Below are positions 1 to 7,700 of a stretch of DNA of 11,501 nt, in pieces (position 1 is the first letter of the stretch; every line of letters starts with the position of its first letter). A model generated the notes under the pieces. That model saw only the letters and a list, made by a program, of their open reading frames with translations. It was not told the DNA's origin and searched no databases. This DNA comes from Bacteroidota bacterium (GTDB taxonomy: Bacteria; Bacteroidota; Bacteroidia; B-17B0; B-17BO): NCBI GenBank assembly GCA_025356715.1, contig JANXRU010000405.1, positions 1-11,501 on the forward strand. The letters run 5' to 3'. The position numbers and the translations under genes were made by a program.

Positions 1-109
1 TATGGGCACATTTTTTACAGCTTACCCCTTGCTTATCTCTAACAGATTTAAAATGTAAACGACAACTTTTCTCAGTTGGAAATCTTTTGCTAAACTCTAA
101 TAATGTCAT
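1..109 (-). CDS. IS1595-family transposase, N-terminal fragment (cut by window edge)
   Basis: Reading the minus strand from the ATG at 109 gives 36 residues beginning MTLLEFSKRFPTEKSC and ending GVSCKKCAH before the window stops. This is the typical start of IS1595-family (ISXO2-like) transposases: a 'FPTE..C..HF...R...G..C..C.H' zinc-ribbon (Zn_Tnp_IS1595 type), with the CxxC pair at residues 31 and 34. In the family this small DNA-binding domain precedes a DDE-type catalytic domain, which lies outside the window, so I cannot say whether the gene is intact. In-frame codons continue upstream for six residues to a stop at 128-130 with no better start, so ATG109 is chosen. There is no Shine-Dalgarno sequence. 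Family recognition rests on the short N-terminus alone, but the motif is distinctive. Confidence 0.75.
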   Translation of the reverse strand, partial: MTLLEFSKRFPTEKSCRLHFKSVRDKQGVSCKKCAH

Positions 110-461
110 ACCGCTAATATAATCATTTTAGGTATAATTACTGATATTCAATTAATTTTTTCATGGAAAGTATAATATTAAATTTGAACTACAAAAAATA
201 TACCAAATTGCAATAAGATATATCATATCTAAGATTTACACCAAATTTATAAAATAATAGTCATACCTCAAACTTTTGGATATTAATTTTTTAACTTAAT
301 TTGAGTGAATTTTGGTAGAATTTGTGATTTATGTGACGAATATCCCTATTCATCTATAAAAACTAGGAAAACACAACATATTAAAATGAGTAAGCACTAT
401 AAAGTAGTGAGTGAATGTTGGATTATTAATTTTAAAACCAACAAATTATTAATACAAAAGC
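110..461. other. AT-rich intergenic region with no convincing gene
   Basis: About 350 bases between the transposase start and the DUF4199 stop. It holds the candidate transposase promoter, two near-identical 11-mers (TATACCAAATT at 199-209 and TACACCAAATT at 237-247) and, between them, a short inverted repeat (AGATAT at 216-221, ATATCT at 225-230). A 62-codon open frame starting with GTG at 305 runs into the 3' end of the DUF4199 gene on the other strand. It resembles no family I know and has no convincing start, so I do not call it. The boundary between insertion sequence and host DNA must lie here. Confidence 0.5.
242..272 (-). promoter_or_regulatory. Candidate Bacteroidota-type promoter for the transposase
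   Basis: On the minus strand, TTTG (272-269) is followed by 19 bases and then TAAATTTG (249-242). This matches the Bacteroidota sigma-ABfr consensus (TTTG near -33, TAnnTTTG near -7) exactly and with normal spacing. Transcription would start near 237, leaving about 128 bases of leader before the transposase ATG at 109. The motif is short and the region AT-rich, so a chance match is possible. Confidence 0.45.
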
Positions 462-968
462 TTATTTACTCTTTCTTAAAAACACAGAAGTAATAAAGAC
501 AGTACTAATACTAAAAAAGAATAAAATAAATAACTTACCCGTCACTGCTTTAAATACAGATAGTTCGGTAGTTGCGGAGGCAATGTATTTTGGGTATTCC
601 TCAGGCTTAACACTTGGTTTAGTAGCTAAAAAATTCTTGTAGGTTTGGCTATTATAATATTCAATAGATAAATCTTTCCATTTCCAAATAAACTCAATAT
701 AATTGTAAGCAGATGTAATAATTGCCGCAATTACCAACATTTTTAAGCCAGTTTTAACGGCTTCTTTACCTCCAATAAAACCACCATTATCTGTTTTAGT
801 GAATTGAATGGTAAAGAAAAGAAATGGCGCAATAGCCGCAACGCTTACGATGTGAGAAAAGAAAAATCCAAATCTCGTTAAGCCATATCCGCCTAAAACA
901 ATACTAAGTTTAAAAATAATAACTAAAATACTGTAGGCTATTCCTAAAACTAAAGGTCTGTTTTTCAT
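462..968 (-). CDS. DUF4199 family membrane protein
   Basis: A 168-residue protein with four predicted membrane segments at about residues 5-27, 33-55, 72-92 and 140-164. A soluble stretch at about 95-138 is rich in aromatic, Lys and Pro residues. The order of segments, the 'GG...K.G....L' entry to the third helix and the short basic C-terminus (RKSK) fit DUF4199, a small Bacteroidota inner-membrane family with no established function. It lies downstream of rho on the same strand with a 94-base gap. No promoter consensus is evident directly upstream, so co-transcription with rho by readthrough is possible but not shown. The start at 968 puts a Lys/Arg-containing N-terminus (MKNRP) just before the first helix, as expected for a membrane protein. 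The family call is from overall resemblance, not from catalytic motifs. Confidence 0.6.
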   Translation of the reverse strand: MKNRPLVLGIAYSILVIIFKLSIVLGGYGLTRFGFFFSHIVSVAAIAPFLFFTIQFTKTDNGGFIGGKEAVKTGLKMLVIAAIITSAYNYIEFIWKWKDLSIEYYNSQTYKNFLATKPSVKPEEYPKYIASATTELSVFKAVTGKLFILFFFSISTVFITSVFLRKSK

Positions 969-1019
969 TTTTTATATTTTTGACAGGATGACGAAAATTA
1001 ATGATTGTATTTATTAGGG

Positions 1020-1056
1020 TAGTTTTTAATTAAAAACTAAGCACTAACAACTAAAC
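1020..1056. repeat. 20-nt AT-rich palindrome and three ACTAA heptads downstream of rho
   Basis: Positions 1020-1039 form a perfect 20-base palindrome (TAGTTTTTAATTAAAAACTA). Overlapping its right end on the plus strand are three consecutive 7-base units, ACTAAGC, ACTAACA and ACTAAAC (1036-1056), ending six bases before the rho stop codon. The palindrome has only one G:C pair per arm and no T-tract follows it on the minus strand, so it is a poor intrinsic terminator for rho. A protein-binding site, a replication-slippage product or chance are all possible. Confidence 0.35.
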
Positions 1057-1062
1057 ATTAAA

Positions 1063-2895
1063 TTATCTATTCATACTAATTAAAAACTCTTCATTAGATC
1101 TAGTTTTACTCATTTGGTTTAATAAAAATTCCATGGCTTCTACCGGATTCATATCAGATAAGTGTTTTCGTAAAACCCATAAGCGTTGTAAGGTGTCTTT
1201 ATCTAATAACAAATCATCTCTTCGAGTTGAGGATGATGATAAATCTACCGCAGGAAACACTCGGCGGTTTGCAATTTTACGATCCAATTGCAATTCCATA
1301 TTACCAGTTCCTTTAAATTCTTCAAAAATAACTTCATCCATTTTAGAGCCAGTCTCTGTTAAGGCAGTGGCAATAATGGTTAAGGAACCTCCATTTTCAA
1401 TTTTACGAGCAGCTCCAAAAAAACGTTTTGGTTTTTGTAATGCATTTGCTTCTACACCACCCGATAGTACTTTACCGCTTGATGGCGCGACTGTATTGTA
1501 TGCACGAGCCATACGTGTAATACTATCTAATAATATAACCACATCATGTCCACATTCCACCATGCGTTTTGCTTTTTCTAAAACGATGTTTGCAATTTTC
1601 ACATGCTTTTCCGCAGGTTCATCAAAAGTTGATGCTACAACTTCAGCCTTCACGCTACGTGCCATATCAGTCACCTCTTCTGGTCGTTCATCAATTAATA
1701 AAATAATTAAATATACTTCTGGATGGTTGTATGCAATAGCATTGGCAATATCTTTTAATAAAACAGTTTTACCAGTTTTTGGTTGCGCTACAATTAAACC
1801 ACGTTGTCCTTTACCAATAGGTGCAAACATATCAATAATACGTGTGCTATTATTTTGTAAAGGATGGCCTGTTAATTTTAATTTTTCTGACGGAAATAAA
1901 GGAGTTAAATAATCAAATGGAACACGATCTCTTATATATGATGGCTCTCTACCATTTATTTCATCAACCTTTACAAGTGGGAAGAATTTTTCTCCATCTT
2001 TTGGAGGACGAATGCCACCACGAACAACATCTCCTGTTTTTAATCCAAATAATTTAATTTGTGCTTGAGATACATAAATATCATCAGGTGAACTTAAATA
2101 ATTATAATCCGAACTTCTTAAAAAACCATAACCATCAGGCATCATTTCTAAAACACCTTCTCCAATTGCAATACCATCAAAGTTATAATATACACGTTCT
2201 GGTTTTGGATGTTGATTATGTTGCTGCTTGTGCTCATTTTCTTTGGCATCATGCATTTCCATGCCATCTGGAGTTTGCGGTTTTTCTTCAGCTTCAATAT
2301 TTATAGCAAAGTCATTATTAATAACTGGTCTTTCTTCAGCAACCTCACCATTAGGGTGATTGTTTTGTTGATGACTATGCGGTTTTTGTTGATTTGAATT
2401 TCCGGGTTGATTTTGCTGATTTCTTGGCGGATGATTGTGAACAGGAACTTTACGAACTTGTTCTTCTTTTCTTTCAGGATTAATAGTTGATTGAACTCGA
2501 GGCTCTATATTTGGTTTTACTACCTCAGTTTCTTCAATGCTTATGGCAGCTTTTGGTTCTTCTGCTTGATTACTAAAAAGCTCTTGATCTTGTTTTGCAA
2601 ACAATGGTTTTTCTGCTTTTTGAGAATTGATTTCAGTTAGTGGCTTAGAAATACGAGGTTTTTTTGGTTTTTTTTCTTCAGTAGCTTCTGCCAAAACAGC
2701 ATCTGTTTTTACACTATCTTTTTTAGGAAACTGAGATACTAATTGGGATGCTAATAATGCATTTGTTGCTTGAGCATCTACAATTTTTAAAACCATATCT
2801 GGTTTTGTTAAGCCTTTAGTGTCAATTCCAAATTGCTTGCAAATGTCTTTTAGCTGAGGCAAAGCTCTGCTACTTAAATCTATTTTTTCAAACAT
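1063..2895 (-). CDS. rho: Transcription termination factor Rho with a long disordered insertion
   Basis: Rho is the hexameric RNA-dependent ATPase/translocase that ends transcription of untranslated RNA in the cytoplasm. The 610 residues divide as follows: N-terminal helical Rho_N domain at about 5-45; a low-complexity stretch at about 60-238, rich first in Lys, Glu, Ala and Pro and then in Asn, Gln and His; the cold-shock-like RNA-binding domain at about 245-315 ('PDGYGFLRS'); and the RecA-like ATPase at about 330-600. The ATPase shows a Walker A (AQPKTGKT, 370-377), a Walker B (DVVILLDS, 451-458), a Q-loop ([13 protein letters not shown], 474-486) and an R-loop (EFKGTGN, 526-532). E. coli Rho is 419 residues, so the extra length is almost entirely the insertion, a feature known in Bacteroidota Rho. 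All catalytic motifs are intact. The gene is divergent from pth, with a candidate promoter at 3002-3031 and about 100 bases of leader. Confidence 0.97.
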   Translation of the reverse strand: MFEKIDLSSRALPQLKDICKQFGIDTKGLTKPDMVLKIVDAQATNALLASQLVSQFPKKDSVKTDAVLAEATEEKKPKKPRISKPLTEINSQKAEKPLFAKQDQELFSNQAEEPKAAISIEETEVVKPNIEPRVQSTINPERKEEQVRKVPVHNHPPRNQQNQPGNSNQQKPHSHQQNNHPNGEVAEERPVINNDFAINIEAEEKPQTPDGMEMHDAKENEHKQQHNQHPKPERVYYNFDGIAIGEGVLEMMPDGYGFLRSSDYNYLSSPDDIYVSQAQIKLFGLKTGDVVRGGIRPPKDGEKFFPLVKVDEINGREPSYIRDRVPFDYLTPLFPSEKLKLTGHPLQNNSTRIIDMFAPIGKGQRGLIVAQPKTGKTVLLKDIANAIAYNHPEVYLIILLIDERPEEVTDMARSVKAEVVASTFDEPAEKHVKIANIVLEKAKRMVECGHDVVILLDSITRMARAYNTVAPSSGKVLSGGVEANALQKPKRFFGAARKIENGGSLTIIATALTETGSKMDEVIFEEFKGTGNMELQLDRKIANRRVFPAVDLSSSSTRRDDLLLDKDTLQRLWVLRKHLSDMNPVEAMEFLLNQMSKTRSNEEFLISMNR

Positions 2896-3001
2896 AGTTA
2901 TGTTTAATAAGGGGAATAATAATTAAAAAAATGTGTTTTATTTTTAATGTGTTTGTGATTTTTTGATATTACAAGATTTTGTATATATCTAATTGATGAT
3001 A

Positions 3002-3031
3002 CAAGTATAAGCATTAATTTTATATCTCAAA
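3002..3031 (-). promoter_or_regulatory. Candidate rho promoter
   Basis: On the minus strand, TTTG (3031-3028) is followed 18 bases later by TATACTTG (3009-3002), seven of eight positions away from nothing but one base of the Bacteroidota -7 consensus TAnnTTTG. Transcription would start near 2996, giving a leader of roughly 100 bases before the rho ATG. Rho genes in other bacteria are often autoregulated by termination in their leader; nothing in this sequence proves that here. Confidence 0.4.
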
Positions 3032-3063
3032 ATAAAAAGTAAATTTTTAATCCTATTATTTAC

Positions 3064-3089
3064 TTGTTTTTATAAAATTAATACCTTTA
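3064..3089 (+). promoter_or_regulatory. Candidate pth promoter
   Basis: TTG (3064-3066), then a 15-base spacer, then TACCTTTA (3082-3089), which differs from the TAnnTTTG consensus only at the last base. The spacer is shorter than usual. The -7 element ends four bases before the pth ATG at 3094, so if it is real the transcript would have almost no leader. No Shine-Dalgarno sequence precedes pth, which is compatible with that. Confidence 0.3.
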
Positions 3090-3093
3090 CATA

Positions 3094-3660
3094 ATGAGTA
3101 AATTTTTAATAGTGGGATTAGGGAATATAGGTGATGAGTATGCTCATACCCGTCATAATATAGGTTTTGAAGTGTTGGATTATATAGCAAAAGAACATGA
3201 TTTGAAATTTAAATCGGATCGGTTAGCGGATGTTGCTGAATTAAAATACAAAGGCAAACAATTAATTCTGATTAAACCAACTACATATATGAATTTGAGT
3301 GGTAAAGCTTTAAATTATTGGTTACAGGCCGAAAAAATTCCTTTAGAAAATTGCTTAGTCATAGTGGATGAATTAGCATTACCATTTGGTAAAATAAGAT
3401 TAGGCCCTAAGGGCAGTGATGGTGGTCATAATGGATTAAAGAATATACAAGAGACGTTAAACACTAATAATTACGCCCGTTTGCGTTTTGGTATTAGTAG
3501 CGAATTTAATAAAGGAAGCCAAGTAAATTATGTGCTTGGTAAATGGAGTGATGAAGAAAATAAAACCTTAAATAATAGAGTTAAAATAGCAGCTGATGCC
3601 GTGAAAGCCTTTAGTTTTATTGGTTTAGCAAGATGCATGAATGAGTTTAATACGAAATAA
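3094..3660 (+). CDS. pth: Peptidyl-tRNA hydrolase
   Basis: Pth cleaves the ester bond of peptidyl-tRNA that drops off ribosomes, recycling tRNA; it is a cytosolic, normally essential enzyme. The 188-residue protein is the usual bacterial length. It has the N-terminal signature 'VGLGNIGDEYAHTRHNIGF' with Asn11, Tyr16 and the catalytic His21, then 'KPTTYMNLSGKA' with Asn67, then 'VDELALPFGKIRL' with Asp92, and 'GSDGGHNGLKNI' with Asn113. These correspond to the E. coli active-site residues Asn10, His20, Asn68, Asp93 and Asn114, so the active site is complete. ATG3094 is chosen because the family N-terminus starts immediately (MSKFLIVGLGN). It is a single gene, divergent from rho and convergent with tsaD. 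Confidence 0.97.
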   Translation: MSKFLIVGLGNIGDEYAHTRHNIGFEVLDYIAKEHDLKFKSDRLADVAELKYKGKQLILIKPTTYMNLSGKALNYWLQAEKIPLENCLVIVDELALPFGKIRLGPKGSDGGHNGLKNIQETLNTNNYARLRFGISSEFNKGSQVNYVLGKWSDEENKTLNNRVKIAADAVKAFSFIGLARCMNEFNTK

Positions 3661-3671
3661 GGGTTAAGGAA

Positions 3672-3714
3672 AAAGTATAAGTATTAAGGTTAAATACACA
3701 ATACCTTACACTTT
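3672..3714. terminator. Weak hairpin between the convergent pth and tsaD genes
   Basis: TAAGGT (3685-3690) pairs with ACCTTA (3703-3708) across a 12-base loop, and AAAGT (3672-3676) can pair with ACTTT (3710-3714) across an asymmetric bulge. It sits in the 75-base gap where the two transcripts meet. The stem is short and no long T-run follows on either strand, so termination here is only a suggestion from position. Confidence 0.22.
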
Positions 3715-3735
3715 AAAACTTTCTACTACTTACAT

Positions 3736-4785
3736 CTAAATCTCATATCTGGCCAAAGGAGTCGCATTTAATTCACAAAATTCATTTTTCATAAATTTAT
3801 AATAGCCCGTAATGGCAATCATAGCGGCATTGTCCGTGCAATATTCAAATTTAGGGACATAGGTTTGCCATTGGTGTTTTACTCCTAATGCATCTAATTG
3901 ATTTCTTAAGCCTGAATTAGCCGATACTCCACCAGCAATCGCAATTTGTTTAATGTGAGTTTCTTTACTAACAGCTAATAAATTTTTCAATAAATAAGTA
4001 ACTAAATGTGTTTGATAGGATGCACAAATATCATTCAAATTCTCAGAAATAAAATGTGGGTCTTGTTTAATGTTTTCTTGAATAAAATACAAAAAAGCAG
4101 TTTTAACACCACTAAAACTATAATTATTAGTTTTAAGATGCGGCATGGGAAACTTGTATTTACTGGAATCTCCAAGCTTTGCATATTTATCTATTAGCGG
4201 GCCACCTGGATAAGGTAGCCCTAAAATTTTAGCAGCTTTATCAAACGCTTCGCCTACGGCATCGTCTTCCGTTTCTGCTAATAACTCAAATTGTAAATGA
4301 GAAGAAATTTTTACAATTTGTGTATGTCCGCCACTCACTGTTAAACATAAAAATGGAAAAGAGGGTTGTTTCTCTTCTTGAAATACATGCAAGGTATCTT
4401 GTTTTTCTTTTATAAAATGAGCAAGTATATGGCCTTGCATGTGATTTACCTCAATTAATGGAATGTTAAGCGCAAGCGATAAAGATTTTGCAAAAGATAA
4501 GCCAACTAATAAACTTCCGCTTAAACCAGGGCCTCTTGTAACAGCAATTGCGCTAATTTGTGATAAATTAGTATTTGCTTTCTTAATAGCCGCATCTACA
4601 ACAGGTACTATGTTTTTTTGATGATCTCTACTTGCTAATTCAGGAATTACGCCTCCATACTGCTCATGTATGCTTTGGTTGGCAGTAACGTTGGATAGTA
4701 ATATGCCATTTTTAATAATAGCACACGAGGTATCATCACAGCTTGATTCGATGCCTAATATATATATATCCTCAGTATTAATCAT
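3736..4785 (-). CDS. tsaD: tRNA threonylcarbamoyladenosine (t6A37) transferase subunit TsaD
   Basis: TsaD (formerly Gcp/YgjD), with TsaB and TsaE, transfers the threonylcarbamoyl group made by TsaC/Sua5 onto A37 of ANN-decoding tRNAs. The protein is 349 residues, normal for the family. It shows the ASKHA-fold phosphate motif near the N-terminus ('LGIESSCDDTSCA', about 10-22), the metal-binding pair His115 and His119 ('NHMQGH'), 'TVSGGHTQIV' (149-158), 'DAVGEAFDKAAKILGLPYPGG' split over 175-195, 'YSFSGVKTAF' (222-231), 'IAGGVSAN' (283-290) and the third metal ligand Asp318 in 'CTDNAA'. No key residue is missing. The start at 4785 leaves seven residues before the conserved 'YILGIESS' core. It starts 14 bases from the divergent tamB; partner genes tsaB, tsaE and tsaC are not in the window. 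Confidence 0.97.
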   Translation of the reverse strand: MINTEDIYILGIESSCDDTSCAIIKNGILLSNVTANQSIHEQYGGVIPELASRDHQKNIVPVVDAAIKKANTNLSQISAIAVTRGPGLSGSLLVGLSFAKSLSLALNIPLIEVNHMQGHILAHFIKEKQDTLHVFQEEKQPSFPFLCLTVSGGHTQIVKISSHLQFELLAETEDDAVGEAFDKAAKILGLPYPGGPLIDKYAKLGDSSKYKFPMPHLKTNNYSFSGVKTAFLYFIQENIKQDPHFISENLNDICASYQTHLVTYLLKNLLAVSKETHIKQIAIAGGVSANSGLRNQLDALGVKHQWQTYVPKFEYCTDNAAMIAITGYYKFMKNEFCELNATPLARYEI

Positions 4786-4799
4786 TATTTTTATACGCC

Positions 4800-7700
4800 A
4801 TGAAATTGCTAAGCAAAATTACAAGAATATTATTGAAAACAGTATTGTTTTCGACAATAACGCTATTTGTAATTTTATTGATTTTGTTTTTCGTAGGTCA
4901 AACGGAATCTTTTCAAACGTGGGCAGCTAAACAGGCAACAAATTATTTAAGCAAGGAGCTTGGTAATAAGGTCGAAATTAAAAGAGTTAAAATTTCTTTT
5001 ATAAAAAATGTGACACTCGAAGGAGTTTTAGTTGGTGATAAACATGGCGACACCCTTCTTTATGGAAAAAGTATTAGACTCGATGTCGGTGGATTTGACT
5101 ATAAATTAAAGCATCTAACTATAGATGAGACTGAATTAAAGGATGTTAAAGTTAAATTATTGAAATATAAAAACGAAGAAGGTTTTAATTTTCAATTTTT
5201 GGCAGATTATTTTTCATCAGCTGATACTTCACAAAAAGATTCTAAATCGCCATGGAATATAAAATATGGCGCATTAAAATTAAATAATGTAGATTTTACG
5301 TATCGTCTTTTAAGAGACACGAATATGGTAGTGCAAAATATGAATTACAATAACATTCATGTATATAATGCCCATGGTAAGCTCTCTGATATTAAGTTTA
5401 GTGGTGATACAATCTTTGCGCAAATAACTAATTTAAATGCAAAAGAGCAATGTGGATTAGTGCTTAAAAACTTAACTACAAAGGCTAGAATATCATCTAC
5501 AGAGCTGCGTTGCGATAGGTTATTATTACAAACGGAAAATAGTTTTGTAACTGGGAACCTTCAATTTAAGTATCATCAATGGGAAGATTACATCGATTTT
5601 ACAACAAAGGTACGCATCAATGCCAATTTTAAAGATAGTACTAAATTGTGCATGAAAGACGTTGCTTATTTTGCGAAAGAGATTAATGGATTAAAAGAAC
5701 AATTTTTTATTAATGGAAACATTCATGGATATGTAAACGATTTAAATGGAAGTAAAATTGATATTCAATACGGTAATCATACTGAATTTAAGGGTGATGT
5801 AAGTGTAACTGGATTGCCAAATTTAGATACAACGTTTGTTCATTTTGATGCTGAAAAGCTAACAACTTCTAAGTTTGATTTGGAATTATTTCCCTTACCA
5901 CCTTTTAATAATCCCACACATTTAAAGTTCCCAAAAGAGTTTAGTAAATTAGGGGTGATTGGTTACATAGGAAATTTTGATGGAGAATTAGATAATTTTG
6001 ATACCTATGGTACATTTAAAACAGATATCGGCAGTATTAAAACGGATTTAGAATTAAAAAATATTACAAATATAAAACGAGTAGAATATATTGGAAAATT
6101 AACATCTAGTAATTTTAATATTTCAAAATTATTTCCTGGTATAGCTGTTGTTGGCCCAGTTTCACTTAGAGCAAGAGTAAGTGGTAAAAGTTTTGACATG
6201 AACACAATGGACTCTAAGTTTGATGGTAACATTCAGTCCATTACTTATAATAAGTATAAATATGAAAATGTAAAAATTAATGGAGTTTTTAAAGATAAAG
6301 TATTTGAAGGAGATTTAATAAGTAGAGATCCAAATGCTGATTTTGATTTTGATGGAACAATTGATTTCAATAAAAAAGTGCCTAAGATGGATTTCATTTC
6401 TACTATCAATAATTTCGATTTAGAAAAAACACATTTCTCTACACCTCAATTAAATGGTAAAATCTCTTCTCAACTATTAATTAATTTAAACGGAGATGAT
6501 ATTGATAACCTTTCGGGTCTTGTAAATTTCGATAACACAAAATATACAAACTCCGAAAAGGAGTTCAAGTTAAGTAGTTTTAATTTGGAATTAGATCAAT
6601 CTTCAATTACTAAAAACATAAAATTAAATTCTAACATTGCTAACTTACAATTATATGGAAAATATAAATTAAGTACACTATCAAATGCTTTTAAACAGTA
6701 CTTAGCAGCCTATTTTCCTACTTTTATTAAAGCAGATACGAGGCATATTTATAGTGATAAAGCCGATATTAAAATTAAAATAAAAAACTTTAATATAGCT
6801 AAAGAATTGTTTTTAAAAGACCTAATGATTAGTTCTAATACAGTTATTGATGGATCATTTGATGCTAGCATCAATTATTTATATCTTAAATCATCAAGTG
6901 AATTAGTTGATTTTCAAAACATAAAATTTAAGCAAAATAATTTCGTAGTTAATTCCTTGCCTCACGGTATAAGCTTAATTTATAATGCTAAAGCAATAAA
7001 TATTACAGATAGCTTTTCTTTTAGTAATCCTTCAGTTAATTTAATTTCGGATGATAGATCTTCTAAATTTGATATTGCATGGAATAATTTGAAGACTCTA
7101 AATAATTCTGGAAATATTTCAGGAAATGCATTTTTTGGAACTAATAAGGCTGATATTGTAATAGATAAAACTAAGTTTTCAATAAACGATAGTTTATGGC
7201 AATTAGTAAAACAAACTACTATTTCAATTGATACAGCTTATGCTGTTACTATTAATCCTTTAACATTATATAATCACAATCAACTCATTACGTTTGATGG
7301 AATTTTATCTAAAAAGCATGAAGATAAAATAAACGTATTTATTCAAAATTTTAATTTGAATCAATTTAATGGATTGTTAGTGCACTCAAAAATTAGTTTA
7401 GGCGGATCAGTTAATGGAAATGTTAATGTTAATGGAGCTTTTGGAAAAACAATCATCAATAGTGACATTCATTTTGGCCAATTAAAAATTAATAATCGAT
7501 TAATTGGTGATGGAGAAATAAAAAGTGACTACGATCCTGAAACGGAAACGGTTACTATTGATGGCTACTCTTCATTAGGAGGTGATGGCGATGGCAATCA
7601 ATTTAAAAACGTTGAATTTAAAGGTTTTTATTTTCCCAAAAGAACAGTTGAAAATCTTGATATTACATTTAAAGCACAGCCACTTGATATCTCTCTTCTT

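Larger units (their letters stand above)
1..272 (-). mobile_element. End of an IS1595-family insertion sequence (outer boundary not determined)
   Basis: The transposase N-terminus at 1-109 means one terminus of the insertion sequence lies to its right, between 110 and the DUF4199 stop at 462. I could not identify the terminal inverted repeat or the 8-bp target duplication expected for the family, because the other end is outside the window. The right limit given here simply includes the candidate transposase promoter at 242-272 and is an inference. Confidence 0.35.

Noticed and set aside
305..493. 62-codon plus-strand open frame with two Cys residues (CDLC)
   Set aside because: It starts with GTG, has no promoter or ribosome-binding signal, resembles no family and overlaps the 3' end of the DUF4199 gene. 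The CxxC is a single chance pair.
1133..1912. 259-codon plus-strand open frame opposite rho
   Set aside because: It lies entirely within the conserved ATPase part of rho on the other strand. Its composition (many Ser, Cys, Asn, Ile) is that of an antisense shadow and it has no recognisable domain.
1842..2397. Three His- and Leu-rich plus-strand frames opposite the rho insertion
   Set aside because: They are antisense readings of the Gln/His/Asn codons in the low-complexity region; the apparent His richness is a by-product.
4753..4770. TA-rich run resembling a dinucleotide microsatellite
   Set aside because: It encodes the conserved start of TsaD (DIYILGI on the minus strand), so protein sequence and AT bias explain it.
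4670..4930. 86-codon plus-strand frame spanning the tsaD/tamB junction
   Set aside because: It overlaps both genuine starts in another frame and shows no family resemblance.
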